Shown: positions 8,185-15,122 of the stretch, piece after piece
Position numbering within the stretch: the stretch's first letter is position 1
How the letters are laid out: each line of letters begins with the position of its first letter
Source of the DNA: an uncultured Clostridia bacterium
GTDB taxonomy: Bacteria; Bacillota; Clostridia; UBA1381
Length of the DNA stretch: 41,305 nucleotides
Direction of reading: 5' to 3'
Assembly: GCA_944391225.1 (NCBI GenBank)
Contig: CALXSS010000013.1
Coordinates: forward strand, 1-41,305
The notes under the pieces: generated by a model
The model's database searches: none
What the model saw: the letters and a program-made list of their open reading frames with translations, nothing else
What the model was told of the DNA's origin: nothing
Position numbers and translations under genes: made by a program

Positions 8185-9375
8185 ATGAAAAAATTTTTTA
8201 TTGCAGTAATTTCACTTGTGATACTGGCTATTGTCGGCTATGGAATTGCTTATGTTGTTACGCCCGTGACCTCTGTCGAGCTTGAAGAATACACCCACGA
8301 GGTGAAGATCTCCTGCGAGCAGGCGTATATCGTAAGAGATGAGACTGTTTACTACGCTACAGCAGCCGGTACAGTGTATAACCCCTCATCTGAAGGGTCA
8401 AGGGTGTCACGCGATACGGTGATAAGCTCTATATATCCCGGCACTGTGGACAGCGCCGCTCTGCGCGAGCTGCGCACGATCGACACAAAGATCAGCCGCC
8501 TTAAAAAGCGCGAATCGGAAAGCAAGCTCTATTCCTCTGATTCAACTTCGGTCGAGAGCGCGGTTGCCGACAGGATAGTAAGCGTGCCCGATCTTGCAGC
8601 AGACAATAATATAGAGCAGATACATGAATATAAAGATGACATCAACTCACTGAGAGCCGGAGAGGATATTTCTCTGCAAACCAAGATAACAGATCTGCAA
8701 AACGAAAGGTCTGCTATAGAGGCATCTCTCGGCGGCAGAACAGATATACTTTCTGACAGAGCAGGAATATTTTCTTCATATATCGACGGTCTTGAATCTG
8801 TGCTGACCCCGGACAGGATACCAGAATATAATGCGGCATATATACGCTCTCTTTCTACTCAGTATTCTCGCCGTTCCGACGAATCGCAGATCATTATCGG
8901 CGATCCTGTCTGCAAGATAATGAACAACCACAAGTGGTATGTTTTAGGAATAACCAACGCCGATTATATAGGTCTCTGTGAAGTAGGCAAGACTGTCACC
9001 GTTCGTTTTACAAATCTTTCAGGCTCTAAGGCTGAGGGAAGCATAACCTATATATCCGAGCCGGATCAGAACGGTGAATATATTTTCCTTGTGGAGATAC
9101 CCTCGTATCTTGAGAGCGCGTTCTCCTACAGAAACATAGATGCCGATATTATTTTTGAAGAATATTCCGGATACAGGATCCCTACAGACGCTATCCGCAC
9201 AGGCGATACGATAGACAGCTATTATGTGTACGCCACACAGGGCTCTGATACCTATAAATGTGACTGCGATGTGCTCTATACGGATATTGCCGAGGGATAT
9301 TCTATTATACAATCCACAGAAAATGCGGAAAACAAGCTTGCCATTATGGAAAGACTGATTGTTGGGGAACGTTGA
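8185..9375 (+). CDS. HlyD-like membrane-fusion/adaptor protein heading the division operon
   Basis: The 396-residue protein has one N-terminal membrane helix (about 4-27). An extracytoplasmic part follows, with a lipoyl/barrel-like beta segment, a Glu/Lys/Arg-rich helical hairpin (about 95-200), and a C-terminal beta-rich half. This is the layout of HlyD-type adaptors. The ATG follows AAGG by 8 nt. No ABC, RND or MFS transporter gene is adjacent, so a transport partner cannot be named. It lies 15 nt before yggS and at the head of a division cluster, which suggests a role at the septum or in envelope assembly. The HlyD assignment rests on architecture and weak family resemblance. Confidence 0.65.
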   Translation: MKKFFIAVISLVILAIVGYGIAYVVTPVTSVELEEYTHEVKISCEQAYIVRDETVYYATAAGTVYNPSSEGSRVSRDTVISSIYPGTVDSAALRELRTIDTKISRLKKRESESKLYSSDSTSVESAVADRIVSVPDLAADNNIEQIHEYKDDINSLRAGEDISLQTKITDLQNERSAIEASLGGRTDILSDRAGIFSSYIDGLESVLTPDRIPEYNAAYIRSLSTQYSRRSDESQIIIGDPVCKIMNNHKWYVLGITNADYIGLCEVGKTVTVRFTNLSGSKAEGSITYISEPDQNGEYIFLVEIPSYLESAFSYRNIDADIIFEEYSGYRIPTDAIRTGDTIDSYYVYATQGSDTYKCDCDVLYTDIAEGYSIIQSTENAENKLAIMERLIVGER

Positions 9376-9390
9376 TTGGAGTGATCTGAA

Positions 9391-10089
9391 ATGGATGATA
9401 TTAATATTGAAGAAAGACTCGCCGCCGTTAAGGAGCGCATACGTGCCGCTGCAGAACAATGCGGCAGAGATCCGGCTGAAATAACTCTTATTGCCGTAAC
9501 CAAAACGTACCCTGTTTCAGCCATGAATACCGCCATAACGGCAGGCGTTACAGATGTAGGCGAGAACAAGCCACAGGAAATAAGAGACAAGTTTGACGCT
9601 GTGCTGCCAGTGCGCTGGCATCTTATAGGGCATCTGCAGTCAAACAAAATCAAATATGTTATTGACCGCTGTGATCTTATCCACAGCGTTGATTCAATAA
9701 AGCTGATGGACGAAATAGAAACCAAAGCTGAGGCTCACGGCAGAGATATTGACATTCTTATTCAGATCAACATCTCAGGCGAGGAATCCAAGTCCGGCGT
9801 CTCACCGGATGAGCTGGAGTCTATGCTCCGCCATGCCGCAGCGCTTAACAAAGTCCACATCAAGGGGCTTATGACAATAGCTCCCAAAGCTGAATACGGC
9901 GATGCGGAATCATGCTTTGCTGATATGAAAAAGCTGTTTGACTCCGTATCCGAAAAGAGCTTTCCCAACGTTGAAATGCGCGAGCTTTCCATGGGAATGA
10001 GCGGCGATTTTGAAGCCGCTATAAAGCACGGCTCTACTATGGTCAGGATAGGCAGCGCTATATTCGGCGCAAGGAACTACAACGTATAA
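9391..10089 (+). CDS. yggS: YggS/YlmE-family PLP homeostasis protein
   Basis: This is a single-domain PLP-binding protein of the alanine racemase N-terminal fold. It has no known catalytic activity and controls free pyridoxal phosphate and amino-acid pools. The PLP lysine is K38 in LIAVTKTYP. Other family marks are VGENKPQEI, WHLIGHLQSNKIK, and the phosphate-binding end ELSMGMSGDFEAAIKHGSTMVRIGSAIFG. The length of 232 is normal. GGAGTGATC precedes the ATG. It is the ylmE position of the Gram-positive ylm-sepF-divIVA cluster. Confidence 0.95.
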   Translation: MDDINIEERLAAVKERIRAAAEQCGRDPAEITLIAVTKTYPVSAMNTAITAGVTDVGENKPQEIRDKFDAVLPVRWHLIGHLQSNKIKYVIDRCDLIHSVDSIKLMDEIETKAEAHGRDIDILIQINISGEESKSGVSPDELESMLRHAAALNKVHIKGLMTIAPKAEYGDAESCFADMKKLFDSVSEKSFPNVEMRELSMGMSGDFEAAIKHGSTMVRIGSAIFGARNYNV

Positions 10090-10105
10090 GAAAGGATGTG
10101 CTATT

Positions 10106-10708
10106 ATGTCATTTCTCAGCAACGCTCGCAGAGCACTCGGCGGAAAACCGACTGATGACGAATACGATAACTACGATAACTACGACGATGAATACGAGGA
10201 CGGCGAGGATTACGCCGATGATGAATATGAGGACGAAAGACCTCAAAAAAGCTTTTTCTCGTTCCTTTCAAAGAGATCCACTCGCGATCATCATGACGAA
10301 AGGGCTGAGGACGACTATGACAGAAATGAGCGCTACCGCGACACGCGCAGCTCATCATATTCAGGAAGATCCTCCTCGTACAGCAAAAGCTATTCCTCAT
10401 ACAGCAGTGACAGGGGCAGATATTCATCCGGTTCAGGCTCACAGACTGATGGCGGCATAGAGGTTACAGTTCTGTACCCCGAAAATTTTGACAAGTGTAA
10501 TCAAATAGTTCAGGATGTAAAAGCCGGAAAGATAACTATTTTTGACGTTTCTGGCATTGAAACTGTCGATGAGGCAAGAAGAATAGTTGATTACATATGC
10601 GGTGCGGCAGAGGGCATGGAGTGCCCGTTCTCGCGTCTTTGTCCGAGCATTTTCTGTATAGCTCCAAAGGGCGTTACCGTTACGAACCCTAAGCAGAAAT
10701 TCCGCTGA
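10106..10708 (+). CDS. sepF: Cell division protein SepF
   Basis: SepF bundles FtsZ and tethers it to the membrane at the septum. The N-terminal MSFLSNARRALGG is the expected amphipathic membrane anchor. The conserved SepF domain covers about 117-198 (EVTVLYPENF to TNPKQKFR). Between them is an unusually long disordered linker: Asp/Glu/Tyr-rich at 17-45, a second hydrophobic/basic patch at 47-57, then Arg/Asp and a Ser/Tyr-rich run (80-112). The total of 200 residues compares with about 150 in Bacillus. The ATG follows GAAAGGATG. ylmH starts 5 nt after the stop. Confidence 0.94.
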   Translation: MSFLSNARRALGGKPTDDEYDNYDNYDDEYEDGEDYADDEYEDERPQKSFFSFLSKRSTRDHHDERAEDDYDRNERYRDTRSSSYSGRSSSYSKSYSSYSSDRGRYSSGSGSQTDGGIEVTVLYPENFDKCNQIVQDVKAGKITIFDVSGIETVDEARRIVDYICGAAEGMECPFSRLCPSIFCIAPKGVTVTNPKQKFR

Positions 10709-10713
10709 TCGCT

Positions 10714-11466
10714 ATGAATTATGATAAAAAGCTGCTCACTGCCAAGACAGAGGATCTGTTCAGGCTTTGCGACAAATATTGCTGCGCGCGCTTTTCGGAT
10801 TTTCTCGACGGCGCGGAGCAGGCTGTCATTTCAGATGAGGTTATTTTTCCGCCAGGCTTTAATGTGCTTATATACGGCGGCTTTGACGATGCTGAAAAAA
10901 AGATCATAGGCGTGTTTCCAGAATGGCAGGAGCCTTCAAAAAGCGAGTTCCCCATAGTCTGCCTCAGGATAGACGGCGGAAAAACACGGACGCTTACTCA
11001 CCGCGATTATCTCGGAACGATAATGGCATTGGGTATTACCCCGTCAAAGCTCGGCGACATCGTGGCAGCTGACGGCGGCGCCTATGTATTCCTACACAGC
11101 GATATCGCGGAATATGTGTCAGAAAACCTGCATAAGATAGGTAACCAGGGGGTTTCCGTATCACTTATTGAGGATCCGTCATCTGTAAAGGTGGAGCGAA
11201 AATACCAAACTCTTGAGCTTGTGTGCGCCTCTGAACGTCTTGACGCGGTCACGGCGGCAGCGGCTAACATATCGCGCTCTGAGTCAGCCAAGCTGATAGA
11301 GGGCGGCAGAGTAAAGCTTAACCACCGCGAGATCTGCAAAACCTCAGAAAATGTGAACGAGGGCGATCTGCTTTCCATACGCGGTCACGGCAGATTCATT
11401 GTATACGCGTTCGGGAACGAAACGAGAAAAAAGAGACTTCATATCACTTTAAAAAAATATATCTAA
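10714..11466 (+). CDS. ylmH: YlmH-family S4-domain RNA-binding protein
   Basis: YlmH proteins carry an N-terminal YlmH/YggS-type domain and a C-terminal S4 RNA-binding domain. They have been linked to rescue of stalled ribosomal complexes and to division. The 250-residue product shows the S4 domain from about 178 to 235 (ERLDAVTAAAANISRS, EGGRVKLNHR, EGDLLSIRGHGRF). The ribosome site is weak and the start lies 5 nt after the sepF stop, so it is probably translationally coupled. Confidence 0.9.
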   Translation: MNYDKKLLTAKTEDLFRLCDKYCCARFSDFLDGAEQAVISDEVIFPPGFNVLIYGGFDDAEKKIIGVFPEWQEPSKSEFPIVCLRIDGGKTRTLTHRDYLGTIMALGITPSKLGDIVAADGGAYVFLHSDIAEYVSENLHKIGNQGVSVSLIEDPSSVKVERKYQTLELVCASERLDAVTAAAANISRSESAKLIEGGRVKLNHREICKTSENVNEGDLLSIRGHGRFIVYAFGNETRKKRLHITLKKYI

Positions 11467-11469
11467 GGT

Positions 11470-11504
11470 GTGCCGGCTAACCGGCTCAGCCGTAGACCCG
11501 GCAC
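11470..11504 (+). other. GC-rich nested hairpin between ylmH and divIVA
   Basis: GTGCCGG (11470-11476) pairs with CCGGCAC (11498-11504), and CGGCT pairs with AGCCG inside. It ends two bases before the divIVA ribosome site and has no T tract. It may be a processing or translation-control element. An upstream reading-frame extension of divIVA through it is not coding. Confidence 0.45.
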
Positions 11505-11514
11505 GGAGGGATAT

Positions 11515-11952
11515 ATGTTAAAACCGATAGATATTCAGAACAAGGAATTTGAAAAAAAGCTCAAGGGCTATGACTGCGACGCGGTCGACGATTTTCTTGA
11601 CCTGATAATACAGGATTATGAGGCGCTATGCAAGGAAAACCAGAGCCTCAAGGACAAGATAGGTCTGCTCACCGATGCGGTCGAGCGATACAAGCAGATA
11701 GAGGATACAATGCACAAGTCGCTTGACGTTGCAAGACAGTCCGCGCAGGATATTAAAAACAACGCTAACATGGAGGCGCAGGCTATCATCAACCGCGCCA
11801 AGCTTGACGCCACAAGACTCTCGCGCCAGATAGACGAGGAGCATATCAAAAAGCATCAGGAGATGCTCAAGATAAAGCAGGAGGTAGACGCGTACAAAAC
11901 GCGCATAAAAACCGTCTGCGAAAACCTCGTTAAGACGCTTGAGGATATGTAA
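11515..11952 (+). CDS. divIVA: DivIVA-family cell division/polarity protein
   Basis: DivIVA binds negatively curved membrane at poles and septa and recruits division and envelope proteins. The 145 residues begin MLKPIDIQNKEFEKKLKGYD, matching the conserved lipid-binding N-terminal domain (about 1-50), with the CDAVDDFLD motif. An alanine/charge-rich coiled coil fills the rest. The ATG at 11515 follows GGAGGG. It is the last gene of the yggS-sepF-ylmH cluster. Its length is at the short end, with a brief C-terminal tail. Confidence 0.93.
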   Translation: MLKPIDIQNKEFEKKLKGYDCDAVDDFLDLIIQDYEALCKENQSLKDKIGLLTDAVERYKQIEDTMHKSLDVARQSAQDIKNNANMEAQAIINRAKLDATRLSRQIDEEHIKKHQEMLKIKQEVDAYKTRIKTVCENLVKTLEDM

Positions 11953-11967
11953 ACTGTATATAAAGAG

Positions 11968-12010
11968 GAGGCTGATGCAAACTCGTTGAATTTGTATCAG
12001 CCTCTTTTTT
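11968..12010 (+). terminator. Terminator after divIVA, GGCTGTTGCAAA repeat family
   Basis: GAGGCTGATGCAAACT pairs with ATTTGTATCAGCCTC with minor mismatches, followed by six T residues. It abuts the MITE-like element that starts at 12011. Confidence 0.85.
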
Positions 12011-12168
12011 GGTTCATATTAAAATGTTGGGGTTGTAGGGGCGGATAGTATCCGCCAGTAATTAGCGCGGCGGGAATGCGGGCAGATAATATCTGCCCCT
12101 ACAAGAAATCGGAAAGCTATCAATTGCCTGTATAACAGATATGAAAACCCCAATATTTATTAATGAAC
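12011..12168. mobile_element. MITE-like element, copy 1
   Basis: This 158-bp non-coding element is closely similar throughout (about 90% by eye) to 28740-28898. Its ends form an imperfect inverted repeat of about 23 bp (GTTCATATTAAAATG... and its partner ending ...ATTAATGAAC, both with an inner GGGGTT/AACCCC). Inside are two perfect small palindromes, GGCGGATAGTATCCGCC (12040-12056) and GGGCAGATAATATCTGCCC (12080-12098). It has no ORF. It lies between the convergent 3' ends of divIVA and the HAD-GtrA gene. No clear target duplication is seen. Confidence 0.7.
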
Positions 12169-12175
12169 TCTTTTT

Positions 12176-13141
12176 TTATTTTTTTCTGAATGCGAACAGC
12201 TTCATTATAACAAATGTCACAGGTACGCCGATTATTGCCGCTATAGCATAGGCTATAACGCTCGGACCATGTATGATCATATCATAGAGATACACAATGA
12301 CCGTCTGTATTATAAAGTTTGGTATATACGATATAAAAAATTTTACAAACCTTACAAAGCCAAGCCTTTCCTTAAAGGTGAGCTTGCTGTTGAGCAGATA
12401 TGCTACAACATTTGAGGTTATATAGCCCGGAAAAAACGCCGCTGTGGTGTTCGGGATAAACAGCGAATATATGGTTGAAAACACTATATTGCTGAGCGTA
12501 TTTATTACTCCGACTATAAGAAACATGAGGAACTGTGGTGTGAGGAACATATGCGAGAACTTTTCTTTACCCGTGCTCTTGTACTCGTTCCATGGAGTAA
12601 GCATGTTTTTCCGCACTATATACGCCTCTCCTGCTATCTCCGCAAGAGGCGCGTCGCTGAAGCTGTCAGAGTAAAACCTGTCACATTCAGTTATACCAAA
12701 TTCATCTCTGAGTCTTTTTACCTTCTCCGGTCCCCAGCAGTTCTCGCCGGTATATCTTCCCGTGCCGCTGTCCACCTTCGAGGCGATGAGCCGCTTTACA
12801 CCAAGCCTTTTGCAGATGGGGCGCAGTAAAAATTCAGGTGATGCCGATATTATTATATCCTCCTCATCATGCTGATTTCTGTAATATTCCAGTATGCCCT
12901 CCTCATGAGACGCCCAGAAATCCTCCGCCGCTCTTTCGGCGTCAGGCACATATCTCAAAAACCTGTACATTTTTTCTTTGAACTGTGTTTTTGTATACAC
13001 TCCAAGCACATACAGGAAAAACGCCCACAGCGTTGGTATTATTGTTACATAAGCCTTAGGATATCGCTTTGCGCAGTACCTTATAAACGCCGCTGTGGAG
13101 TCCCCGTCATATATAGTCTTATCAAAATCATAAATATTCAA
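12176..13141 (-). CDS. HAD-IB phosphatase fused to a GtrA membrane domain
   Basis: The protein is a two-domain fusion of 321 residues. Residues 1-195 are a HAD subfamily IB phosphatase: motif I YDFDKT (D5, D7), motif II Ser99 (IIISAS), and the acidic motif D159-x3-D163 (SDSFSDAP). Residues about 203-321 form a GtrA-like domain with four hydrophobic helices, ending in Lys/Arg. GtrA proteins are thought to help flip polyprenyl-phosphate sugars, and the HAD part could dephosphorylate a lipid or sugar phosphate. The start is TTG, 10 nt after AAAGGA. It follows ispF by 22 nt. A GtrB-like glycosyltransferase exists at 26.8-27.8 kb. Confidence 0.85.
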   Translation of the reverse strand: MNIYDFDKTIYDGDSTAAFIRYCAKRYPKAYVTIIPTLWAFFLYVLGVYTKTQFKEKMYRFLRYVPDAERAAEDFWASHEEGILEYYRNQHDEEDIIISASPEFLLRPICKRLGVKRLIASKVDSGTGRYTGENCWGPEKVKRLRDEFGITECDRFYSDSFSDAPLAEIAGEAYIVRKNMLTPWNEYKSTGKEKFSHMFLTPQFLMFLIVGVINTLSNIVFSTIYSLFIPNTTAAFFPGYITSNVVAYLLNSKLTFKERLGFVRFVKFFISYIPNFIIQTVIVYLYDMIIHGPSVIAYAIAAIIGVPVTFVIMKLFAFRKK

Positions 13142-13163
13142 GCTCTGTTATTCCTTTCATATA

Positions 13164-13634
13164 TCATTCATTCAGAAGGACTACCGCATACGCGCTTATG
13201 CCCTCCTCGCGTCCCTCAAAGCCCAGACGCTCCGTAGTCGTTGCCTTTACATTGACCCTGTTCTGCTCTACTCCGAGATCATCTGCCATATTCTCGCGCA
13301 TCTGCTCTATATACGGCAGCATCTTCGGTTTCTGTGCCGCTATTGTTATATCCGCATTGCCTACGCTGAAGCCGTGCTCCTTTATGTGTACCATCACGCG
13401 GCGCAGCAGTATACGGCTGTCTATATCCTTAAATTCCTCCGCTGTGTCAGGGAAAAGCCTGCCTATATCGCCCAACGCGGCAGCGCCCAATATGGCATCG
13501 CAAAGGGCATGTATTGCCACATCAGCGTCTGAATGTCCAAGAAGCCCTTTTTCATGCGGTATCTCCACGCCGCATATTATGCATTTTCTGCCCTCAGTCA
13601 ATTTGTGAACATCATATCCGAATCCTACTCTCAT
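13164..13634 (-). CDS. ispF: 2-C-methyl-D-erythritol 2,4-cyclodiphosphate synthase
   Basis: IspF is a MEP-pathway enzyme. It cyclises CDP-methylerythritol 2-phosphate with loss of CMP, as a zinc-dependent homotrimer. The zinc ligands are D8, H10 (GYDVHKL) and H42 ([12 protein letters not shown]). The conserved LLGHSDADV and the C-terminal [14 protein letters not shown] are intact. The 156-residue length is standard. Its ATG overlaps the ispD stop (ATGA, 13631-13634), so the two are translationally coupled. Confidence 0.97.
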   Translation of the reverse strand: MRVGFGYDVHKLTEGRKCIICGVEIPHEKGLLGHSDADVAIHALCDAILGAAALGDIGRLFPDTAEEFKDIDSRILLRRVMVHIKEHGFSVGNADITIAAQKPKMLPYIEQMRENMADDLGVEQNRVNVKATTTERLGFEGREEGISAYAVVLLNE

Positions 13635-14329
13635 ACCTGTTTTTCGCTCCTTTCTCTGCGCAGCGCCAAGATCCTTTCTCCGACTGATATATCCTCCGGA
13701 GTAGTTATCTTTATATTTTCATAGCTGCCCTTTGTGACCTTTATTCCTTTTCCGTAATGCTCAAATATCGAGCAGTCATCCGTCACCTTTAATCCGTCCC
13801 TTTGTGCCGCCTCATGCAGACGCATTATTTCGTCACGCTCGAACACCTGCGGCGTCTGTATCTGCACGGTTCTTTCGCGGTCTATCGTTCCGGTTATCAT
13901 TCCGTTTTCATCTATTGATTTGAGCGTGTCCTTTACCGTCACGCCCAGAGCCGCCGCTCCAAAGCTTTTCGCATCAGCTATCACGGCGCTTATCTCAGCC
14001 GCGGTTATAAGACAGCGCGCGCCATCGTGTATAGCCGCTATACCGCCCTGAGAAAGCCTCAATCCGTTATACACCGAATCGCTGCGCTCTGCGCCTCCGG
14101 CAGTCACAGCTTTTACCTTATGTATCCCGTCGCGCCTGACAATGCTCCGGCAGCGCTCTATATCCGCCTCGCCTGTTACTACCACTATCTCGTCTATTTC
14201 CGCGCATTTCTCGAACGCCGCGAGAGTATGCGCCAATATCTCTCTGCCCGCCAGCTCATAGTATACCTTGTTTATATCAAGTCCCATACGGCGCCCTTTG
14301 CCGCCCGCCACTATCACTGCACTTACCAT
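13631..14329 (-). CDS. ispD: 2-C-methyl-D-erythritol 4-phosphate cytidylyltransferase
   Basis: IspD couples CTP to methylerythritol phosphate, the step that supplies the route to IspF. The N-terminal nucleotide-binding [10 protein letters not shown] and K21 are present. So are the central HDGARCLI, the [12 protein letters not shown] segment and the QTPQVF motif. The 232-residue length is typical. AAGGGAG lies 7 nt before the ATG. The carD-ispD-ispF order is common in Firmicutes. Confidence 0.97.
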   Translation of the reverse strand: MVSAVIVAGGKGRRMGLDINKVYYELAGREILAHTLAAFEKCAEIDEIVVVTGEADIERCRSIVRRDGIHKVKAVTAGGAERSDSVYNGLRLSQGGIAAIHDGARCLITAAEISAVIADAKSFGAAALGVTVKDTLKSIDENGMITGTIDRERTVQIQTPQVFERDEIMRLHEAAQRDGLKVTDDCSIFEHYGKGIKVTKGSYENIKITTPEDISVGERILALRRERSEKQV

Positions 14330-14345
14330 ACGCCGCTCCCTTCAA

Positions 14346-14388
14346 CAAAAACAGGCTGTAGCAAACACATCTGTTTTGATACAGCCCT
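14346..14388 (-). terminator. Hairpin with U tract between carD and ispD, GGCTGTTGCAAA family
   Basis: Read on the minus strand, AGGGCTGTATCAAAACAG pairs with a TTTGCTACAGCCT arm, followed by GTTTTTG. It lies just after the carD stop and just before the ispD ribosome site, so it may reduce expression of the isoprenoid genes relative to carD. Confidence 0.6.
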
Positions 14389-14394
14389 CCCATT

Positions 14395-14886
14395 TTATAA
14401 GCCTACCGTCTCGGCTACAGTATCTTCAAGTATTAGCTCAATATCAGTTTCATCCGCCACCCCGGATAATATTAGCTCGCTCAAAACTATCTGTCTTGCC
14501 GATGACAATGTTTTCCTTTCGCTTGTTGAAAGCCCCTTGCGCTTTTCACGGCACATGAGCTCCTTAAGCACTACTACCACCTGATATATATCTCCGGATT
14601 TCAGCTTGACCATATTTTCACGCTGACGCTTGTTCCAGTTTATATCGTCACCCACTTCGCTGTCGCGAAAATATTCAAGTACCTTTTTCGCCTCGTCCCT
14701 GGAGATAACATCCCTTATGCCGATCTTTTCACATCCGCTTACAGGTATATCCGATACCATATTTCCAACGGCAAAACAAACCACATAATATTCGCGCTCA
14801 ACGCCGCCAAGGATTATCTTTTTTATATCCTTTATAATACCGGCACCATGCATTGGATGCACTACCTTGTCTCCGACACAGTACAT
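14395..14886 (-). CDS. carD: CarD/CdnL-family RNA polymerase-binding regulator
   Basis: CarD-type proteins bind the RNA polymerase beta subunit through an N-terminal Tudor-like domain and stabilise open complexes. The 163 residues begin with the typical MYCVGDKVVHPMHGAGII. A helical C-terminal DNA-binding part follows (about 60-155). ATG 14886 follows AAGGAGAGG at good spacing. The in-frame TTG at 14904 would place the start upstream of that site and is rejected. It is the first gene of a carD-ispD-ispF-HAD/GtrA unit. Confidence 0.93.
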   Translation of the reverse strand: MYCVGDKVVHPMHGAGIIKDIKKIILGGVEREYYVVCFAVGNMVSDIPVSGCEKIGIRDVISRDEAKKVLEYFRDSEVGDDINWNKRQRENMVKLKSGDIYQVVVVLKELMCREKRKGLSTSERKTLSSARQIVLSELILSGVADETDIELILEDTVAETVGL

Positions 14887-14928
14887 GATACACCTCTCCT
14901 TCAAAAAACGCCAAAATCCACTACTTAT

Positions 14929-14957
14929 ATTATAGCATATTTTCTCCGGAATGTCAA
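14929..14957 (-). promoter_or_regulatory. Perfect-consensus promoter of carD
   Basis: On the minus strand TTGACA (14957-14952) and TATAAT (14934-14929) are 17 nt apart. The start codon lies about 43 nt downstream of the -10 box. Confidence 0.85.
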
Positions 14958-15050
14958 ATATTTTATTTTATCACATATCCACAGATATTTCAATATGCTT
15001 TTTGTGACATTTTACAGAATTATATTATTAAATTTCAGCATTTTATACAA

Positions 15051-15094
15051 TGAGAGGCTATTGCAAAGCTCAATGAGTTTGCAATAGCCTCTCA
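15051..15094 (-). repeat. GGCTGTTGCAAA-family palindrome after the rhamnogalacturonan lyase gene
   Basis: TGAGAGGCTATTGCAAA and TTTGCAATAGCCTCTCA are perfect 17-nt arms around a 10-nt loop. It has no T tract on either strand. It lies about 30 nt after the lyase stop codon, and could act as an mRNA 3' stabiliser more than as a terminator. Confidence 0.75.
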
Positions 15095-15122
15095 TGTCAT
15101 ATTCTGATATTTTGATTTAGTA

